Below are positions 40,915 through 53,650 of a stretch of 64,000 bases of DNA, piece after piece (position 1 is the stretch's first letter; every line of letters begins with the position of its first letter). The stretch spans positions 20,455,133 to 20,519,132 of the forward strand of contig CM055728.1 in the NCBI GenBank assembly GCA_029465975.1, in the 5' to 3' direction. Source of the DNA: Dallia pectoralis. Taxonomy: Eukaryota; Chordata; Actinopteri; Esociformes; Umbridae. The translations under genes and the position numbers were made by a program. Below the pieces are notes generated by a model, which made no database searches, was not told the origin of the DNA, and saw only the letters and a program-made list of their open reading frames with translations.

Positions 40915-41300
40915 AACCAGGAGAACACACGGCACCAGGATGCACTATGGGAAGTAGGCAAGCTGACAGAGGCAGTGTGATGCTTTGGTAATGATCTGCT
41001 GGGAAACCTTGGGTCCTGCCATTCATATGTATGGTACTTTGACACGTGACACCTACCTAATGCATTGATGTAGACCATGAACACCCATTGGCCACTCAGC
41101 AGGATAATGCACCCTGCCACAAAGCACACAGTGTTTGGAATTGGTTCGAGGAACATGGTGTTGCTGGTGATTGAGCATCTGTGGAATGTGCTGCACCAAC
41201 ATGTCTGATCCACAGCGGCTCCACCTGAAGAGTTGAAGGATCTGCCTCTAATGTCTTGGTGCTGGATACCAGCGGACACCTTCAGGCTCATCAGTGTACC
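40915..41300 (+). mobile_element. Tc1/mariner family A, 3' half with internal deletion
   Basis: Contains ggcagtgtgatgctttgg, gctgggaaaccttgggtcct, cagcaggataatgcaccctg (QQDNAPCH with the Asp kept), then a deletion joining to attgagcatctgtggaatgt. It ends at the terminal-repeat-like ctcatcagtgtac near 41,299. Frames are broken. Confidence 0.88.
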
Positions 41301-42240
41301 TATCTAGTGAAGATATATACATATATGCCGTATCTAGGCCTCCCTAGCCAAATTTGACTTTTTTTCGGGTGAAAATAGTCTCAAAAGCCAGCTTGTTAAA
41401 AATTCCCATGACTCATTTCACACGTGTGACGTTGGTGAAATGTTTCAATACGATAATCTTGCACTTCAAGTATTCGATGATTCCTCGTGAAAACGATATC
41501 GTAGTCTGGAATTCACATAAGTAAGAGTATCTCTGGGATACCAAACACAAAAAACAAAGGGTACGGTATCATATCCACGTTGTTTTTCACCGGACCCAGT
41601 CAGACCATTGTCTATTGTCAATTCATAAACACACAGGTTTCTTGACTTACACAACCATTATGTGGCAACGTGTGAACGTTCTGTGTCATTTAATGTGCGC
41701 TGAGATATGTCGGAGAAATTTTACACCGGACCAGCACCGACCCTGCCCCCAACATCGCTCTCAGCTCGGACTACATGTGCCAACGGAGCCCTCCCTGCCT
41801 GGGAATAGTGGGAGAGAGAACCATGACTCTTCCTGACAGGATATCCTGCCCCCAAGTCCTTCTCCTGGGCTCTATGTGACCCTTTAACCCTTAGTGACCC
41901 ACAAGCACAGCCACAGCTCAGACCGGGCACACACAGCCACTGTGTACCCTCTAACACCTTCCTTCCTCCTCTGACCCCACCACAGAGCAGTCAATCTCTC
42001 CACGCTCTTGGGCTGGGCTCGGTGGCCGACATTAAATGGAAGCCATTAGGTGATGAATGAGTGCACTTGGTGTTGACTTAAATCCAATGGTGCCCCCGGC
42101 GTTCCCTATGGACGGACGGGATATAACACAACACGGACGGTGATTATGGGAGAATAAGCCAATCACTGCGTGGCCTCGTGGACAGTAACGGAGTCCTATC
42201 ACACCCATCTGTTCATTCAGGTTCAAGAGAATAGGAAGGG
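41301..42240. other. No gene recognised
   Basis: Unique-looking sequence, GC-richer near 41.7-42.1 kb. No exon can be supported. Confidence 0.5.
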
Positions 42241-42242
42241 CC

Positions 42243-42351
42243 TGTGTGTGTGTGTGTGTGTGTGTGTTCGCTCGCGCATCACATGTGGCTGCGTTCAGTG
42301 TGTGTGTGTGTGTGTGTGTGTGTTCGCTCGTGCATCACATGTGGCTGCGTT

Positions 42352-42382
<31 letters not shown>
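42243..42382. repeat. (TG)n with a duplicated roughly 60-bp unit
   Basis: Two copies of ttcgctcg.gcatcacatg with tggctgcgttcag, each followed by a TG run. Confidence 0.95.
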
Positions 42383-42384
<2 letters not shown>

Positions 42385-42562
42385 GAGAGCTGTGTCCACG
42401 CTCGGAGTGGATGGAGGTTCGTAGTGGTCTGGAGTATGGTTGCCCAGAGACTGGAGTGGAAATCAACACTTCCTGCCAGGAAAGGAAGGGCTACTGCTGC
42501 TGGGTCTTATCACTGACTACACAGGCTGCCCTGCTCACAGAGAGGAAGAAGGCTGGCGGAGA

Positions 42563-42564
<2 letters not shown>

Positions 42565-42597
<33 letters not shown>
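42565..42597. repeat. (GA)n microsatellite
   Basis: About 16 GA dinucleotides. Confidence 0.97.
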
Positions 42598-42599
<2 letters not shown>

Positions 42600-42834
42600 G
42601 TGAAGTGATACACGGTGATGTGGTCAGATCGACGGAGAAGACAAATGTCACACAAAAAACAGCGGTCCAACAAGGGTCGAAGATCGTCAAAGGTCCTCCA
42701 ACAACCTATTGGTTGAAAATGTGTGTTTGGTGCAGGCAATTACCCAATGAAATCTGTTCATTTTTTAGCAACATGCAACGCTGTTTGAAACGTTTCACTC
42801 CCCGTTCTCTGAGAGAAAGTTGCCACAGCAGTTA

Positions 42835-43498
42835 GACACTGATGAGCCAAATCATTATGTCCACTCAATGCAAATGAAGTTGATCATCTCCTAACGAGGG
42901 CACACTGGATTAGATGGTCAGCGAACAATCAGAACTTGTAGTGAACGTGTCGGATGCAGAAGAAACAGGCAGGAGTGAAGACCTGAGTGACTTTGACCCG
43001 GGACAAATTGTTATGACCTGACAACCCGGTCAGAGCATCTATGAATTAATTGGTAAGGCTTCTGAGATGCTCCCGCTCACCTACAGAAAGTGGTCCAAGA
43101 AGGGACATACAAGAACCGGCGACAGGGTGTTGTGCAGCCATGACACAGCGATGCGCAAAGGCAATGAAGGCTAGAAAATGACGTGATTAGCTGTGTATGT
43201 GTGCCCGTTCAGCTGGGGCAGTGATGGCAACAGGAAGCACTGTAGGAAGAAGACAAACCAGTGGAGGGAGTGTGATGCTCTGGGCAACGTTACGCTGGGA
43301 AGCCCTGGAACTGGTCATTCATGTGGATGTGAATTTAACACAGGCCACTTACCTAACATCGATGCAGACCAGGTACACCCGAATAAGGCAATGGTATCAG
43401 GGAGATGGCAGTGGCCTCGTGCAGCACGATAATACATCCTGCCACAATGCACACATTGTTCGGAAAGAGTAGGAGGAACATCATGAAGAGTTCAAGGT
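42835..43498 (+). mobile_element. Tc1/mariner family A, 5' half
   Basis: Starts with the terminal-repeat-like acactgatgagccaaatcat. Continues through the leader and transposase blocks to gggagtgtgatgctctgggc (GSVMLWA), gcacgataatacatcctgcc (HDNTSCH) and catcatgaagagttcaag. It then stops abruptly at about 43,498, where the 16-bp array begins. Frameshifts and stops make it inactive. Confidence 0.9.
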
Positions 43499-43506
43499 GA
43501 TGCGCT

Positions 43507-44062
43507 ACTGAAACAGTCGGCTACTCTAACAATAGATTACCGTAACGATATGCTACTGAAATGATAGGCTAATGTAACCATAGGCTAATGTAACCATAGG
43601 CTACTGTAACGATAGGCTACTGTAACGATAGGCTACTGTAACGATAGGCTACTGCAACGATAGGCTAATGTAACCATAGGCTACTGTAACGATAGGCTAC
43701 TGTAACGATAGGCTACTGTAACGATAGGCTACTGAAACAATACGCTACTGAAACAATAGGCTAATGTTACAATACGCTATTGTAATGATGTGATACTGAA
43801 ATGATAGGCTAATGTAATGATAGGCTACTGTAAAGATAGGCTAATGTAACAATAGTCTATTGTAATAATACGCTACTCTAACAATAGATTACTGTAATGA
43901 TACCCCACTGAAACAATAGACTAATGTTACAATAGATTACTGTAATGATACGCTACTGAAACAATAGGCTAATGTAAAGATAGACTACTGTAAGTATAAG
44001 CTACTGTAACTAAAGGCTACGTTACGATAGACTACTGTAATGATACGGTGACGGTAGGGTAC
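43507..44062 (+). repeat. 16-bp minisatellite
   Basis: About 34 copies of aggctactgtaacgat and variants (aggctaatgtaaccat, cgctactgaaacaat). It begins within about 10 bp of the mariner breakpoint. Confidence 0.95.
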
Positions 44063-44239
44063 TGAAGATAAGGTGAGGGGAATACTAGACGAAAATTATG
44101 GAAAGTGATCATTTTCGCTAACGCAGGTCACAGAGAGGATGGTGTGTCCAGTTAAATATGCAATAACAAAACCCTAATGATACCATACAGCACCCTGTCA
44201 GAGGATAGCCACCAACTCACCCCAGCCTACGCCAAAGTT

Positions 44240-44968
44240 AACCCCGCTACTACACCAACCCTACTACACCAACCAGTTAGCACCGCTACCACACCAACCA
44301 GTTAACACCGCTACCACACCAACCAGTTAACACCGCTACTACACCAACCAGTTAACACCGCTACCACACCAACCAGTTAACACCGCTACCACACCAACCA
44401 GTTAACACCGCTACCACACCAACCAGTTAACACCGCTACCACACCAACCAGTTAGCACCGCTACCAAACCAACCAGTTAACACCGCTACCACACCAACCA
44501 GTAAACACCGCTACCACACCAACCAGTAAACACCGCTACCACACCAACTAGTTAACACCGCTACCACACCAACCAGTTAACACCGCTACCACACCAACCA
44601 ATAAACACCGCTACTACACCAACCAGTTAGCACCGTTACTACACCAACCAGTTAACACCGCTACCACACCAACCAGTAAACACCGTTACCAAACCAACCA
44701 GTTAACACCGCTACCACACCAACCAATAAACACCGCTACCAAACCAACCAGTTAGCACCGCTACTACACCAACCAGTTAGCAGCGCTACCACACCAACCA
44801 GTTAACACCGCTACCACACCAACCAGTTAGCACCGCTACCACACCAACCAGTTAACACCGAAACCACACCAACCAGTTAGCACCGCTACCACACCAACCA
44901 GTTAACACCGCAACCACACCAACTAACGCCGCTACCACACCAACCAGTTAGCACCGCTACCACACCAT
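44240..44968 (+). repeat. 25-bp minisatellite
   Basis: About 29 copies of accaaccagttaacaccgct plus accac. Common variants are agttagcac and agtaaacac. Confidence 0.97.
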
Positions 44969-46659
44969 CCGTGGCGCACAGAGAAGGAAACAGAGTGTTT
45001 GGGAGGAGGGTGGGGAATCTCCTGAGCACTCATCACTTGGGATTGTCCCAGAAGGACAAGCCTTTCCCTCCCTTTCAAAACAGCCAGATGCAGAGGTCAC
45101 ATCACTCACTCTCTCTGTGCTTCCTAAGTGCATGAAACTAAGGGGAATTAACCGACCAAACCTCTCCGTTTAGCGGGTCCCATGTATTTGATAATTTTTC
45201 GCACCTCCTAAATGTATCAAACCGCAAATGCTGACTGACTCACTACAAGCTCGAATGGGTCTGTTTCCAATTTTCTCACTCCTCTGGCCCCCCGGAAAAA
45301 AAACATTCTTTCAAAATCAACAAAACAGGCAACGAAAAGCCACATTTAAAAGTTCTGCACCGTTCAAGACATATGCCAGGCTAACTCGTTCATCAAATGG
45401 CTCGGCGAGCAGTTATCATTGTTTTCCTTCCGTTCTTTGATAGAGCGTGGGAGCACGCTCAGAGCGGACGAGAAAACCTGAAAACAACAGGAGGAAGCCG
45501 GTAACATGAGCAGGGGGACTGGACTGCACAATGAGCCCACGAGAAAAGAGGAGCTGAGAGTGAGAGGAACTGAGAGTGAGAACCAAACACTGGGAGAACA
45601 CTTTCACTGGGCACAAACTGTGTGTCTACATAAAGCGTACATAGAACAGAACACAACACAGATTTGTTGACTTGTTGCGGTAAAGACAAAAGCGTACCGC
45701 CAGTTTGCACAAAACACAGAGACGTTCCTTTGGGGAGAATCTTTCCTTCCATGCCATTGCAGACTTAAAAAACGTATACATTTGAAAAGCATGCTCGCTG
45801 TAAAGTTTAGAGAATAGCTGAAGCAAGTCTTACCAGCTCGTCGGGAGAACATCCAGTTTGGGAAGTGTCAGAGGGTCTCGCTGGCAAAAGCCAGACCACA
45901 GCAGGAAGGCACAATATCAGCTCCCTCTATCCATGCAGGGAAAAAGTGAGGGGCTGCAACAAAAGGCACAGAGCGAAGGAGTGAGGGAGTGGGAGAAAGG
46001 GATTAACCACCCCAAGCTGACTGGCGGACTCTCCCTCTTACACAGTCCAGAGTTGGGCTGTTTGCACAGCCTGCATGCAACTGGTCCCTCCTGTCACTTA
46101 CTGTGGGGCAACAAGAAACTTCCGAATCTGAAGTGGAAAATAGAGGAGAGAGAGACGGTTACGGTGTGTGTGAAAAGTGAGAGTGTGTGAAAGAGAGCAA
46201 AGCTCAGAAGAACAGCTTAAGGTAGGTGGGACCTGCGTTGCCCAGAGGAGGTCAGACTAGTGAAGACAATGGCAGGAAACACTATATCAGGAGGATGCTG
46301 ATTCAAAAAATGATTTACAAGATAAAAAACAATGAAGTCCAGATCAGAAACAAAACTAAGCGCTGTGCACTGACTGCAAAATAAACCAGAAGACAATGTT
46401 AAAGATGTTTATCCCTGTTGTCTCAGACCTTAATATGAAAAAACGGCACCGTTTCACAGCAAACGGCGTGTAGCATCTCCACACACCATCGGGGACGTGT
46501 GGCCTGTAATCGTATCTTGTGATTAGAGAAGCATTCGCTACATGTTTAGCCTGTTCTCCTGGCCGCGACAAGCACTTTTCTGTTTCCAGTCTTATTGCAG
46601 ACACCAGGACAGGGATTTCACCCGCGCTAATTTAATTTTCTCTCCGGGGATAAAAGTAC
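44969..46659. other. No confirmed gene; one weak exon candidate
   Basis: The minus strand has cttttgccag followed by a 47-bp segment and a donor GAGCTG/gtaaga at about 45,832, containing ATG TTC TCC. This could be a small exon. Otherwise nothing is recognised. Confidence 0.3.
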
Positions 46660-47547
46660 ACCAGAGGGACAATGATGTACGAGGCACTGGTAGAGCTGTT
46701 CACACTGTGGAGAGCTAACAGTGATACTGATGTACGAGACACTGGTAGAGCTGTTCACACTGTGGAGAGCTAACAGTGATACTGATGTACAAGCCACTGG
46801 TAGAGCTGCTCACACTGTGGAGAGCTAACAGTGATACTGATGTACGAGCCACTGGTAGAGCCGCTCACACTGTGGAGAGCTAATAGTGATACTGATATAC
46901 GAGCCACTGGTAGAGCCGCTCACACTGTGGAGAGCTAATAGTGATACTGATGTACGAGCCACTGGTAGAGCCGCTCACACTGTGGAGAGCTAATAGTGAT
47001 ACTGATGTACGAGCCACTGGTAGAGCCGCTCACACTGTGGAGAGCTAATAGTGATACTGATGTACGAGCCACTGGTAGAGCCGCTCACACTGTGGAGAGC
47101 TAACAGTGATACTGATGTACGAGCCACTGGTAGAGCTGCTCACACTGTGGAGAGCTAATAGTGATACTGATGTACGAGCCACTGGTAGAGCCGCTCACAC
47201 TGTGGAGAGCTAACAGTGATACTGATGTACGAGCCACTGGTAGAGCTGCTCACACTGTGGAGAGCTAATAGTGATACTGATGTACGAGCCAGTGGTAGAG
47301 CTGCTCACACTGTGGAGAGCTAATAGTGATACTGATGTACGAGCCACTGGTAGAGCCGCTCACACTGTGGAGAGCTAATAGTGATACTGATGTACGAGCA
47401 AGTGGTAGAGCCGCTCACACTGTGGAGAGCTAATAGTGATACTGATGTACGAGCCACTGGTAGAGCCGCTCACACTGTGGAGAGCTAATAGTGATACTGA
47501 TGTACGAGCCACTGGTAGAGCCGCTCACACTGTGGAGAGCTAATAGC
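46660..47547 (+). repeat. 55-bp minisatellite
   Basis: About 16 copies of a 55-bp unit containing tgatgtacgagccactggta and gagccgctcacactgtggag. The first copies are more diverged (gaggcactgg, ctgttcac). ccg/ctg and taata/taaca variants alternate in blocks. Confidence 0.97.
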
Positions 47548-48690
47548 AGATGGTTAATTGTTAGATACCTGTTAACTGGGTCAGCTTGAGTTATTCACCT
47601 GTAGTCTTGTGGTTCATTCATGACTGTTGTTTCATCAAGAGAACTATCTAGGTCCTTCATATTCATTTGCAATAATGCACGTTTATATATGGCTTTAGTT
47701 TTTGAAAGCCTTCATAACCTAAAGTAGTAGTAGCATCACAATAACACACACATTTTTACTTGAATCCAGAAGTCAAATAACGTTCGAATAAATTCGCAAG
47801 GTTGGTTTAAAGGTTTTTGGTACATCTTGAAGTGTGTACCGGAATCACTGTACTGGAAACACATCGTGCATAAGGCCAAACTGTCCATGAACGCTGATAC
47901 ATGCTGGAAATTTGAAGGCCACGCACGGTCAGCTTATGAGCCTGTGAGCATGACGCCAAAATACCAGAAGTACAAGGACACACTGATAACCACGCCTGTC
48001 CAGAGGCTGCCACCAGGGGCTAGTAAAGTTATATTTACTGTACAAGCATCACACCCATAGACAAAAACTGTGTGTGTGTGTGTGCGTGTGCGTGTGCGTG
48101 CACGTGCGCGTGCGCGTACAAGGTCCTCACCCCTCTTATATTCTGGTGACTTGCCGCATTTTCTAAGCCTCATATCCAGTGCTGCTCCAACCAACTGGCT
48201 TTTCTTTCTTCCTGCTCACAACGCTCCATGCTTGACATTTACATTTTAAAGGACAGCTGTTTGACACGGGCACTTTGCACCGTGTTTGCGGGTAAAAAGT
48301 AATATAGTCGACAGCTGATTGAGATTGCTAACGTTTGCAGAAATAAAGGCCAAAGGTCATAATTAGTCATTGTGGGCTGACTTAGATGCAGCAGGGATGT
48401 TGTCACCAGAAACTCAGGATAAAGGGGTCCCAACTAAATGACTACTGCTCGTGGTTGACGCTTTAGGACACAGCCAATAGAACACAGTCGAGAACGGATT
48501 GGGATGCATAGTATTCTCAGACCGTGGACCAGAACTGATGGAATGGAATAACGTTGGAATTGTTGCTCTGCTATGTAAACTTTGTAATATTGCCCATATT
48601 AATGACACAGTTGTAGCATGAATGTAACCTCTTTTTTCATTATTGTTGCTCAGAGAGCCACCTGGCCTAGGGATGCAAAACGCCCAAAAG
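47548..48690. other. No gene recognised
   Basis: Contains a short (GTGTGCGTGC)n run at 48,070-48,116. A 77-codon plus frame at 47,827-48,060 has a natural-looking composition but I cannot assign it. Confidence 0.5.
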
Positions 48691-48699
48691 CAAGCTTAG

Positions 48700-48836
48700 G
48701 TTCGGCTCTTGGGTTCGGCTCTTGGGTGCAGCTCTTGGGTTCGGCTCTTGGGTGCAGCTCTTGGGTGCGGCTCTTGGGTGCGGCTTCTGGGTGCGGCTTC
48801 TGGGTGCGGCTTCTGGGTGCGGCTCTTGGGTACAGA
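48700..48836 (+). repeat. 12/13-bp minisatellite
   Basis: About ten copies of gctcttgggtgcg or gcttctgggtgcg. Confidence 0.94.
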
Positions 48837-51374
48837 TGTACCTAAGCTCTCTCTGTACATAAGCTCTCTAGTCACCACAGCTCTACCTACCCGCAGTCTA
48901 CACTCAAGCAGGTACTTTACCTTAGTCACCCCGTAAGCGTGCACAACTTTTGGACGCCAATTTTTCCAGCTTTCAAACGCCAATGACAGGAACGAATTAC
49001 AAAACTAAAACTTGAAACCCTGCTCACCCATTGCCATTAAACCACTCCTATATGAAATGTTGTCCGATCACTGTACGTGTAAACTGCCCATTTTGCACAG
49101 GTGATCATTTCACCTGTGCTGCTGTCATACCTGTATACATTCCTGAATTATTCTATTTGCTCAGGCGTGCTCAACCTCACGAAATCATGGACATATAATT
49201 TGTGCACACAAATGACCTACCTGCTAGATACACTTAAAAACTTTTAACATTATGTATATAGACACACCTTTGTATTTTATATAGTTGTTATTGCCATATC
49301 AATGCTGCTCAACTGACCTACATAAACCTCATCCTGTATTATCTGTAAATCAACTCTCCAGTTGATCCTGTATTGCCTTGTCATGTCCCAAAGCTAAATG
49401 TATGTTGTCGTGGACATTTCTTCCCCTCATTCTATTGTTGTCGATGAGTGGCATAAACAAACTTTTGAGAGTCACAGTGAATAATATGAAATCTTACGAC
49501 ATGTTTCATTTGGAGTGTGAGAGTTTAAAAATAAAACACAATGAGACAAGGAGGTTGAGAAAGAGGAGGAAGATAAAAAAACAGAGCATGAGGGAGATGA
49601 AGTCATAACCTACTGGGAGGTGTGAGACAGGACAGGAGGAGACCAAGGCAGATATGAAGTGAGGTTCTGGGAGGTGGGCTCTGGTGTTTGTGTGGTCTTG
49701 TCTGGTCCAGCTGTGTATGTGGTGCTGTTGGGAAACCGGCCTGACTCACTACATCACACAAACCCACACTAACACAACGTAGCCTTTAGTTTCACAAATG
49801 TGACCAGAACTGAGCAGAATTCATCGCACACAAACTCCTCTGGTCTCCCTCCCTGTTTCCGGGCCTGGGTTCAAATCTCTGTGAGGCCCGTCTCTCTTTG
49901 AAGCCGTGTCCAATCATAGTCAGAGACAGAACTCAAAGCTGCAGAACATATTGGTGTGTTTAGCGGCGTGTTTTGGATGCTTTTGCAGCGCGCATTGAAG
50001 AACCCGATAGATGAGTCAGGCGAAGGGCTGATTATGATCTATAAAGGGCCGTGTTCATCTGATAAAATCTGGGCCATCGTGTCCTCTGATGTCATCGACG
50101 TCGTCTGGTGTAGAGAGGTGAGCGAGGGGTCGCTGTGGATACTGCTGAATGGGCGTGAGCCTAAAGGAGACGTTATCCCGTGACCCCCCTGTCTTTAATA
50201 ACGATAAGGTAATCTGTGAAGGGGACCCTGGGAAGGATCTCAGTTAAAACCCTTCCGTTGCTGTAGCTCACTCACACACTATTCTCTCTATAACGCCAAA
50301 TGGAACACATCTGCCTGCTGTAGTTAAAAAAAACGGGGGGAAAACAACAATTGGATACACATTTGTGTTCCATTATTTCTTTGTTTAGCCGAAGAAGAGA
50401 TTGCTGGGAAATATTTTTTGTACACTTTTTATTTTGGCACAGCTAAAACATGAGCTCCATCTGACGACAAAATGTTTTGAATAAAACATAAAGCCCTGTT
50501 GCGAAGGCGATCTTAAAGGGCCGGCGCTCCATTCCTCCTGCAGAATGACCAGGCATTATGGCCGGAGACACCAGGCGACTGCAGAGTACCGCCGACAACA
50601 TCAGCTTTTACAGGTCACCATTACGTCAGGGCGTGTGTGGAATATACCAGGAAAACATTTCATCTTGACCCACTTTTAGATTGTACACGGTACTCTCGGG
50701 TTTCTCATAGTCAGTGTATCAATGATGGATGTGTTGTTTTTTGTTTAAGACTGGATACACTGTTTGTCTTCATATAAAAAAGGCACGTCCCCGAAAGAAC
50801 TCAAGGTGACGAAAGTGCATATAATAACATCCAGTTGATGAACACATATATGTAAGAGTGTATGTACGTGTAAGGGGGTAAGAGGTTGAGACTGAAAGGG
50901 ATCATTTAGGATATTGGCACCTTCATCTAGCCCCCCCCCCCCACCAGAGTCTGATAAAAGTGTTTATAGTAGTTTTACTGTGTCTGGTTGCATTATGCAG
51001 GAAGTTTATGTTAAAAGTTTACACAATGTGTAACTCTCATTAGCACAATGACTAACCGACCATGTAGACTTCCAATCATATTAGTTCACAAAACTATCCA
51101 TAATATCCGGGATGAAGTTAAAACAGCACCGCCGAGTTAGTAAAACTCTGGTGAAATATGAAACCGTCCCTTTAAGGGCTATGTGAAGATATCTCTCAGA
51201 AGTGGAGGAGTGTACGGGTCTGGTTTTATGTGATGAATGACTGCATGTTCACTAGTCCCAGGGGTTAAGTACTGATTCTGGCCTCTTGAGGAGAAGAGCA
51301 TCGCACAGGTCATGTTTTTCTATCCCCTACAGAGTAGCACTAAACCACAGCATATGGTTCTCTCTCAACACACG
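48837..51374. other. No gene recognised
   Basis: Unique-looking sequence. The parts around 49,940-50,210 and 50,490-50,620 are GC-richer, with homeodomain-like TGATTATGA and CTGATAAAAT words. They read like possible regulatory sequence, but conservation cannot be judged here. Confidence 0.4.
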
Positions 51375-52075
51375 CACTGATGAGCCAAAACATTAGAACC
51401 ATGTTTGTACGAGGCTGCGTAGCTGCAGAAAGGTCTGAGGGCCCACAATGTCTACTGTCGAAAGTGCCCACGATGGGCACGAAAGCGTTAGAACAGGAAG
51501 TTGGGAGTGGACAGCCACATATACGTGTGCGCCGTTTACCTGGGGAAGTGATGGCATCAGGATGCACTATGGGAAAACGATAAGCCGGTGGGGCGAGTGT
51601 GGGGTTCTGGGTAATGTACTGTTTGGAAACCTTGGGTCCGGGGCTTCATGAGGACACCGGCCACATACCTAAATATTGTTAAAGGACAAGCAGACAATTT
51701 CATGGCAATGATTTCTTGATGGCAGTAGCCTATTTCAGTAGGATTATGGGCCCTGCCACACTGATAGGAAATTATTTGAGGTACATGATGAAGAGTTTAA
51801 GGCGTAGCCCCGGCCTCCACATTTTCCAGATCCGATTCACTATCACTGGGATACGCTGGCCCAACAAGTTCGATCCTTGGCGGCTTCGTCTCGTAACTTA
51901 CACAATCTGCTGCTAACGTCTCGGTGTCAGATACCACAGGACACCTTCAGGGGTCTTCGACCCAAGGCAGGGACTCTAGGTCGGCCCTGTTTTGGCGGCA
52001 CACAGAGGACCAACAGCAGATTATACAGAGTGTTACCACAGGCAGAACATTTTTTATGTTTCAACTAATCAGAGT
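51375..52075 (+). mobile_element. Tc1/mariner family A, near full-length but deleted
   Basis: Both ends are visible: cactgatgagccaaaacatt at the left and atgtttcaactaatcag at the right, which are approximate inverted repeats. Internal blocks include gtttggaaaccttgggtccg, a QQD block with a stop (tttcagtaggattatg), ctgctaacgtctcggtgtca and ttttggcggcacacagagg. Much of the 5' coding part is missing. Confidence 0.9.
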
Positions 52076-52530
52076 AGACCTTTTGTTATCTGATCTTCAG
52101 CGCTGATAAGGCTGATCAAAAACGAATAACAAATATAGATGTCTACAGTCATCCTAATATCGATATATGCAACAATATTAAACGACCTGATTTGGTATTG
52201 CATCTGTTCTCCATGCACACTTCAGCCACTGAATCCATTGAGACATTACGCATTTCCTTTCCCTTGTGACTGAAATTCCCATGAAGATTTGGACAGACAG
52301 AGAGGATTACAGTGGAAGGAGCATGACAGCCAGGAACCAGAGGCCAGAGGCCAGGTCTTGGAAGGGCAAGCAGGGCAGTTGTCTCTGGGTATGTGGTGGA
52401 CGATTCGGGAAGTGCCCCCCCCACCACCACCCACCCCCTGGCACCCAGTTGCATCCAGCCGTGACTAAATATACATAGAGGGAACAAGGAAGAGTGGTAA
52501 GGAGATTAGTCTGTGTTGGTTTGGTTGAGA

Positions 52531-52534
<4 letters not shown>
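52076..52534. other. No gene seen
   Basis: No array, element or exon is recognised. Confidence 0.6.

Positions 52535-52610
<76 letters not shown>
52535..52610. repeat. (TG)n microsatellite
   Basis: About 37 uninterrupted TG dinucleotides. Confidence 0.98.
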
Positions 52611-53489
52611 GTTTAGTGCGGTGATTGCTCTACTATTCAACGTTTAACCCATTAGAGACACTTCTGACTCAGTGACCGACCCCTATATTAGTCAAAACTT
52701 GGAATGCAAAAATAGTAATCAGAACATTAACACAACACAGTAACATTTGGCACAATCGCTGAACGCCATACACAGATGAATGATAATCACCCTTTAAAAG
52801 ACACACCGTCACACCTTCAAATGAAACTCAAACCCAGCTGAAATACAAATATTCTATTATACATTCCATTATGCTTTCTCTACTGTCTTTATTCACAGCC
52901 ACACCACCCCCGCCCGCCACACACAGCAACCACCCCCCACCCCCGCCACACACGCACAGCACACCCCACCCATACACACCCCACACACACACACACACAG
53001 ACAGATGAAGTGTACTGACGTAGAGCCGAATACCTAAAGAATGCTGCAGTTTGAATAAGAGCAAACAGCTGCTGAGCTTTGGCAGGAGGGAGTCTGGTCA
53101 ATGGAATATGGTCGATGGTGCATGAGGAAACATCACATATTTGTTCACTCTGTAGTGGCAACATCCTTCCAGCTGTAGATAACATTTGAGTATGACAATA
53201 AATGCTCGCTGTGGATAATCTGGTTGTCACTGCTTTGTATGATATGAGCTTGTCGGTTGGGTCATTGGAATTCAAGGGACTTTTATTTTGTATTAATAGA
53301 GAACAACCTTCTCAAACAGAGGCAAACTGTTATGTTATTACCGATATAAAACTTCAGGAATCCCACAAAAGCCCCAACGTCATTGTAAAGTCTATTCACA
53401 ACCCAAATTAAATGTGTGTTGTTACTTCCTCGCTTGTACTCCCTGCAGAAAGGCTACATGAATGAACACTGATCAAGTTACACTGTGCC
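52611..53489. other. No gene seen
   Basis: Contains a C-rich block at 52,900-53,000 (ccaccccccacccccgcc and a CA run). Nothing else is recognised. Confidence 0.6.
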
Positions 53490-53650
53490 ACAATGTACCA
53501 GTATCAATGCCTTAGCCAGTACTTTCAATGTACCAGTATCACTGCCTTAGCCAGTACTTCCAATGTACCAGTATCACTGCCTTAGCCAGTACTTCCAATG
53601 TACCAGTATCACTGACTTAGCCAGTAGGCCTACTTCCAATGTACCAGTAT
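53490..53650 (+). repeat. 35-bp minisatellite
   Basis: Four copies of a 35-bp unit with caatgtaccagtatcactgc and cttagccagtacttc. Confidence 0.95.

Noticed and set aside
45800..45900. First coding exon (MFSRRAG) of HDAC7
   Set aside because: The donor gtaaga is good but the phase does not fit the MDLRV exon and no class IIa N-terminal motif is present. It is only noted in the surrounding entry.
47827..48060. 77-codon plus-strand protein
   Set aside because: Its composition looks natural but there is no homology I know, no Kozak context and no splice partner.
49855..49905. tRNA or tRNA-derived SINE
   Set aside because: A B-box-like gggttcaaatct is present but no A box at the right distance, no cloverleaf arms and no SINE tail can be seen.
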